Shown here piece by piece: positions 61,161 through 64,000 of a stretch of 64,000 bases of DNA; position 1 is the first letter of the stretch; each line of letters opens with the position of its first letter. The position numbers and the translations under genes are program-made. Source of the stretch: Calditrichia bacterium (GTDB lineage Bacteria; Calditrichota; Calditrichia; RBG-13-44-9; J075). The stretch spans positions 215,600 through 279,599 of the forward strand of contig JANQRS010000050.1 in assembly GCA_028284445.1 (NCBI GenBank), written 5' to 3'. Below the pieces are notes generated by a model. The model saw only the letters and a list, made by a program, of their open reading frames with translations. It had not been told where the DNA came from and ran no database searches.

Positions 61161-61442
61161 CTAGGCTGGCCGCACATAGACAGGGACGGCGCTACAGGCT
61201 TCACCCCAGAAAATTCGTTTTACATGCGGCGCAAGGTTGGCAACGATAATCATATAGGCCCAGGTTGGAACAGGAATACCGTCACAACCCTTAACAATAA
61301 CCTTGGCATCTTTATATTCTGAGGCCCAATCTATTGCTTCTATTTTAGCTCGGAAGTCTTTTTCGCGCAGCATACCATGCTCAAGAAAATCCCGGATATC
61401 GATGGTTACTGCCTTTGGTGTTCTTACTTTTACTTCAGCCAC
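61161..61442 (-). CDS. DUF2480-family small protein
   Basis: A 93-residue protein starting at GTG 61442; a near-perfect RBS (AAGGAGGG) precedes it. Recalled family words are present: LREKDFRAKI, then a short W...Y region and CDGIPVPTWAYMIIVANL, which match the LREKDFRE...DAIVPTWAYMLL pattern of DUF2480. It is shorter than the Bacteroidota members I recall (about 170 residues). It lies 12 bases after the A-type Fe-S carrier gene, a neighbourhood that suggests a part in Fe-S cluster assembly. Biochemical role unknown. Confidence 0.75.
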   Translation of the reverse strand: MAEVKVRTPKAVTIDIRDFLEHGMLREKDFRAKIEAIDWASEYKDAKVIVKGCDGIPVPTWAYMIIVANLAPHVKRIFWGEACSAVPVYVRPA

Positions 61443-61454
61443 GATGACCCTCCT

Positions 61455-61796
61455 TTATGCAGAGAAAGATTGTCCACAGCCGCAAGTGCGTTCTGCATTG
61501 GGATTCTTCCAGTCAAATCCGGAGCCGTTCAGGCCATCGGTAAAATCCAATTCACTGCCGTTCAGATACATCGCGCTGAAAACATCCAGGAAAATTTTAA
61601 CATCGCCATATTCGAGGACATGGTCATTTGCCAGCGGCTCTTCCTTAAATTCCATGAAATAGCTCAAACCCGAGCAGCCGCCCGATTTAACGCCAACGCG
61701 AAGGCCGTGTCCCTGCTTGTTATCCGCTTCCATCAGTAGCCGTATTTGCTTTATCGCTTTCTCGGTAACGGATACTTTTAAATCATCTACGAGCAT
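61455..61796 (-). CDS. A-type iron-sulfur carrier (IscA/ErpA/SufA family)
   Basis: A 113-residue Fe-S cluster carrier. The three conserved Cys are in GGCSGLSY and TCGCGQSFS near the C-terminus, the set that holds a cluster or iron during transfer to apo-proteins. GLRVGVKSGGCSG and NPNAERTCGCG resemble ErpA most, but the exact subfamily is not settled. It is first in a two-gene set with the DUF2480 protein. A 10-bp perfect palindrome about 100 bases upstream may be the control site. Confidence 0.92.
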   Translation of the reverse strand: MLVDDLKVSVTEKAIKQIRLLMEADNKQGHGLRVGVKSGGCSGLSYFMEFKEEPLANDHVLEYGDVKIFLDVFSAMYLNGSELDFTDGLNGSGFDWKNPNAERTCGCGQSFSA

Positions 61797-61894
61797 TGTC
61801 GTACCTCAATCCTTAATGTTTAGTTGCATACTCACAACAATATAAATATCGAACTTGTTTCCGGAAAGTAAAATTGCTTTTCGGTCAGTCGTTC

Positions 61895-61921
61895 TAAATA
61901 GGACAATATGGGTCCTATTTA
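61895..61921 (-). promoter_or_regulatory. Palindromic operator-like site upstream of the Fe-S carrier gene
   Basis: TAAATAGGAC (61895-61904), 7-base spacer, GTCCTATTTA (61912-61921): a perfect 10-bp inverted repeat. Length and position suit a dimeric regulator such as an Rrf2/IscR-type protein; that identity is a guess. The 61797-62064 gap holds nothing else I can name. Confidence 0.5.
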
Positions 61922-62064
61922 AATTAGGCGGGAATAAATCCCTTGTCAAGCAAATTCATATGGGGAATTTGGCGATATCCGGACAATAATATTGTGACAT
62001 TGTTCGTCGATCTGCTTTTGCTTAACTAATTTTTGGATGCATGACTTTCACAATAGTTGCAACA

Positions 62065-63966
62065 TTAATACTGATATCGAAGGTTTAAGGTGCCGGTCGT
62101 GAAATACTGGCGCTCGCCACCAAAATTGGTGGTCCGGGTGGGGGCATAGTAAGCATAGAGAAGTAAGCGCCCACTAGGCCGATAGCTAATAACCAATCGT
62201 GGTGTAATGCTGCGAAATTCGCGTGATTTCTGGCGTTCCGGTCTAAATCCATACTCATCGCGCAAATAAAAAGACAGGCCGCTGGTGACTTCCAGACCGG
62301 CAATATTACGGTGCTGCACATTCAGGGTGATGAAATGCGCCTGCTGCTCTTTGGTTACCTGCTGGGCAAATTCCTCCTTGAAAAATCGCCCGTTATCTTC
62401 AGTTTCATACTGGTATATCGTCCTGAAAGATAAATCACGGGTCAGGCGAATATCCAGGGAGTCTGCGAATACCAATTTGCGAAAAATGAAGCTGTTAACC
62501 GTTGGCAGAATTTCGTCGAAATCAAAAACCGTGTAATTTGCGAGGATTTTGATTTGGCTGCCGTGGTGAATCCGCTGATTCAGGCGATGGTCAAAAATGC
62601 TGGCCAACTGAAAGATGCGGTTCCAGTTATTGCGGCTGCTTCTTCCGGAAAAAATATAGATCTGATGATAAAGATAGGCGTTGCCGCGCAAGGTGAGTTG
62701 AAACTGCGGACTAAAGCGGTGCTGGTAGCCGAGGTCAACAGTGAAACGAAGTTCGTCGCGGTCATCGCGGGTTTTTCGTTCCTGCTCGCTGCCGGTTTCC
62801 GGGGTATTATACTCATACTTGGTATAATTGAAGGTTGTCCAAATGCGATTATCGCGATTGGGCGTAATAATCAAACGGTTGGAAATCGAGGCCTGTAAGG
62901 TATTGACGTCGGTATTCACGCCGGGATTATCATTATCATTTTGCGAAAATAATAGTCCGGAATGCCAGCGAAAGCTCGGTTTGGCAATCACAAACTGCAG
63001 CTGGTTTTCCAGACTTACTTCCTGGCGAAGATTGTTTAGCGAAGGATTAATTTGATTGATAGCGCGGCTCTTGAAATTTGTCAAGAGCGACAAGAAAGAA
63101 TGTTGAGAGGTCTGATAATTGAGCTGATTGGAGAGAAAGCGATTGATAATTGAGATTTTCTCTAGAGGAGAAACATTGTCGAGGCCCGGCCGCAGGTAGT
63201 AACGATTCTCTGAAAACTGATAGCCGATGCGAATCGAGTCGGTTGCAAAATCCGAGAACTGCTTTTGCCAACCGGTAAATAGGGTGTGCTCCTGGTTTTT
63301 GCGATCCGGAAATGCGCGAATGATACTCTGGATATCTGAAGAGTTAAAATAACCGCCCATATCAAGGCGATTAATTTTTAGTCCCACGCTTGAATACCAG
63401 GCCTGATCGCTGTTTTCGAAGGCCTCTTCCAGGGCGAGGCCAACTGCCGGTGTCAACAAAATATTGGGATGTGCCCGCCATTCAAGCTGTTGGCCAAGCA
63501 GGTGCTTGTTGAAGTCGACGTTGGTGTTTTCATCGGACAGAATTCGCGATTCCACAAAGCTGCGCGTAGACAGATTCGCCGCCAGCGGCATTTGCCAAAA
63601 GCTGCTGAGTGTGTTTTCATCCCGCCACTTGTCAGCCTGGGCAATTTGTTCAAAGAGCTGACTGTTGAAGCGATTTTGAAAGGTAAATGTTGAATTGCGG
63701 ACGGTATTGAGCTGCGTATTGAAATTGGCTAACCAGTTCCAACTGAGGAAATTCTTTTGCACTTCAACCTGGTAAAGGTTGGGAGATTGGGCTGTGAGCG
63801 GATTCAGAGACAAGAGCAGACAGAGAGTGGCGAAGAGAGAAACTCCGAAGCGAATTTCCAGAGAATGCAGGACCTTTGATGCGCCATGCAGGCCTATGTC
63901 AGAGACCGTAAGATATTTTGTGTAAATCCGTATTCGCTTAAATGTCAAGCTCGACTCTTCCTTCAA
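62065..63966 (-). CDS. Large outer-membrane beta-barrel protein, unassigned
   Basis: About 633 residues from a TTG at 63966; no better start is seen and the frame stays open to the window edge, so the N-terminus may be incomplete or lie outside. A hydrophobic leader (FGVSLFATLCLLLSLNPLTAQ, ~40-60) ends in a signal-peptidase site. The rest is alternating polar/aromatic strands (FTVDLGYQHRFSPQFQLTL, LRGNAYLYHQIYIF, RLVISYRPSGRLLLYAYYAP) ending TGTLNLRYQY, typical of an integral outer-membrane barrel. I recognise no named family. It is upstream of, and on the same strand as, the Fe-S genes but separated by 268 bases. Confidence 0.65.
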   Translation of the reverse strand: MKEESSLTFKRIRIYTKYLTVSDIGLHGASKVLHSLEIRFGVSLFATLCLLLSLNPLTAQSPNLYQVEVQKNFLSWNWLANFNTQLNTVRNSTFTFQNRFNSQLFEQIAQADKWRDENTLSSFWQMPLAANLSTRSFVESRILSDENTNVDFNKHLLGQQLEWRAHPNILLTPAVGLALEEAFENSDQAWYSSVGLKINRLDMGGYFNSSDIQSIIRAFPDRKNQEHTLFTGWQKQFSDFATDSIRIGYQFSENRYYLRPGLDNVSPLEKISIINRFLSNQLNYQTSQHSFLSLLTNFKSRAINQINPSLNNLRQEVSLENQLQFVIAKPSFRWHSGLLFSQNDNDNPGVNTDVNTLQASISNRLIITPNRDNRIWTTFNYTKYEYNTPETGSEQERKTRDDRDELRFTVDLGYQHRFSPQFQLTLRGNAYLYHQIYIFSGRSSRNNWNRIFQLASIFDHRLNQRIHHGSQIKILANYTVFDFDEILPTVNSFIFRKLVFADSLDIRLTRDLSFRTIYQYETEDNGRFFKEEFAQQVTKEQQAHFITLNVQHRNIAGLEVTSGLSFYLRDEYGFRPERQKSREFRSITPRLVISYRPSGRLLLYAYYAPTRTTNFGGERQYFTTGTLNLRYQY

Positions 63967-64000
63967 AGAGAATGGCCAGTTGTGATAGAATGAAAGGCCA

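Noticed and set aside
1..64000. Prophage, insertion sequence or other mobile element genes
   Set aside because: No integrase, transposase, phage structural gene or tRNA-adjacent direct repeat is seen; only small non-coding palindromes are repeated.

Overview
The window reads as one chromosomal segment of an uncultured bacterium of the FCB side of the tree, most like Calditrichota, candidate division KSB1 or a neighbour. The placement is inferred from gene content. Seven proteins end in a type IX secretion (T9SS) type A sorting domain of the NYPNPFNP...SGVYFYRL...MLLK kind. There is also a PorV/PorQ-type barrel, a TonB-dependent receptor with an N-terminal carboxypeptidase-regulatory-like domain, a DUF5683 pair, a DUF2480 protein beside an A-type Fe-S carrier, and many lipoproteins and beta-propellers. 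Base composition looks mid-GC and even. I see no rRNA, tRNA, CRISPR array, transposase or phage gene.

Layout. 1-8.9 kb: the end of an M6-type secreted protease, a peptidase/beta-propeller/outer-membrane-barrel fusion, two DUF5683-like paralogues and an outer-membrane barrel. 9-11.8 kb: an RmlD-like reductase, an esterase and a DUF4097 beta-repeat protein, with several intergenic palindromes. 12.1-13.7 kb: pruA. 14.1-19.1 kb, minus strand: a beta-propeller lipoprotein, a five-heme cytochrome c and an FG-GAP protein, apparently one transcript. 19.3-28.0 kb: two peptidases (M28-PDZ and S9), a TPR-AAA ATPase, a TPR membrane protein and uvrC. 28.2-42.9 kb: an RpiR-family regulator, then a promoter overlapped by inverted repeats, then eight close-packed genes (M20 peptidase, TonB receptor, large T9SS client, PorV-like, Asp-box protein, hydrolase, NhaC, hydrolase). 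43.1-48.7 kb: a secreted M4 metalloprotease and a PNGase F-like/LamG protein. 48.9-55.4 kb: a propeller lipoprotein, a GT2, an AraC regulator, a double NTF2-like lipoprotein and a NagZ-type GH3/serine hydrolase fusion. 55.6-58.0 kb: a DUF2723-tail protein with an ECF sigma factor and anti-sigma factor. 58.1-64 kb: a B12-binding-type radical SAM enzyme, a degenerate PAS/histidine-kinase-like protein, DUF2480 plus an Fe-S carrier, and a large barrel protein.

Working together (inference). The 28.2-48.7 kb stretch could be a secreted system for breaking down glycosylated protein: M4 cuts peptide, the PNGase F-like enzyme removes N-glycans, the TonB receptor imports products and the M20 enzyme finishes peptides inside, under RpiR control. 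PorV and the T9SS would deliver the secreted parts. The 14-19 kb set looks like extracytoplasmic electron-transfer machinery.

The gaps are rich in palindromes. One C-run/G-run family recurs at least eight times. Other repeats are a GTCATTCCCGC element, a CCTGTTGATCCTGTT element, an AAATCTGTAAA pair and a heptamer array that forms a terminator-like hairpin.
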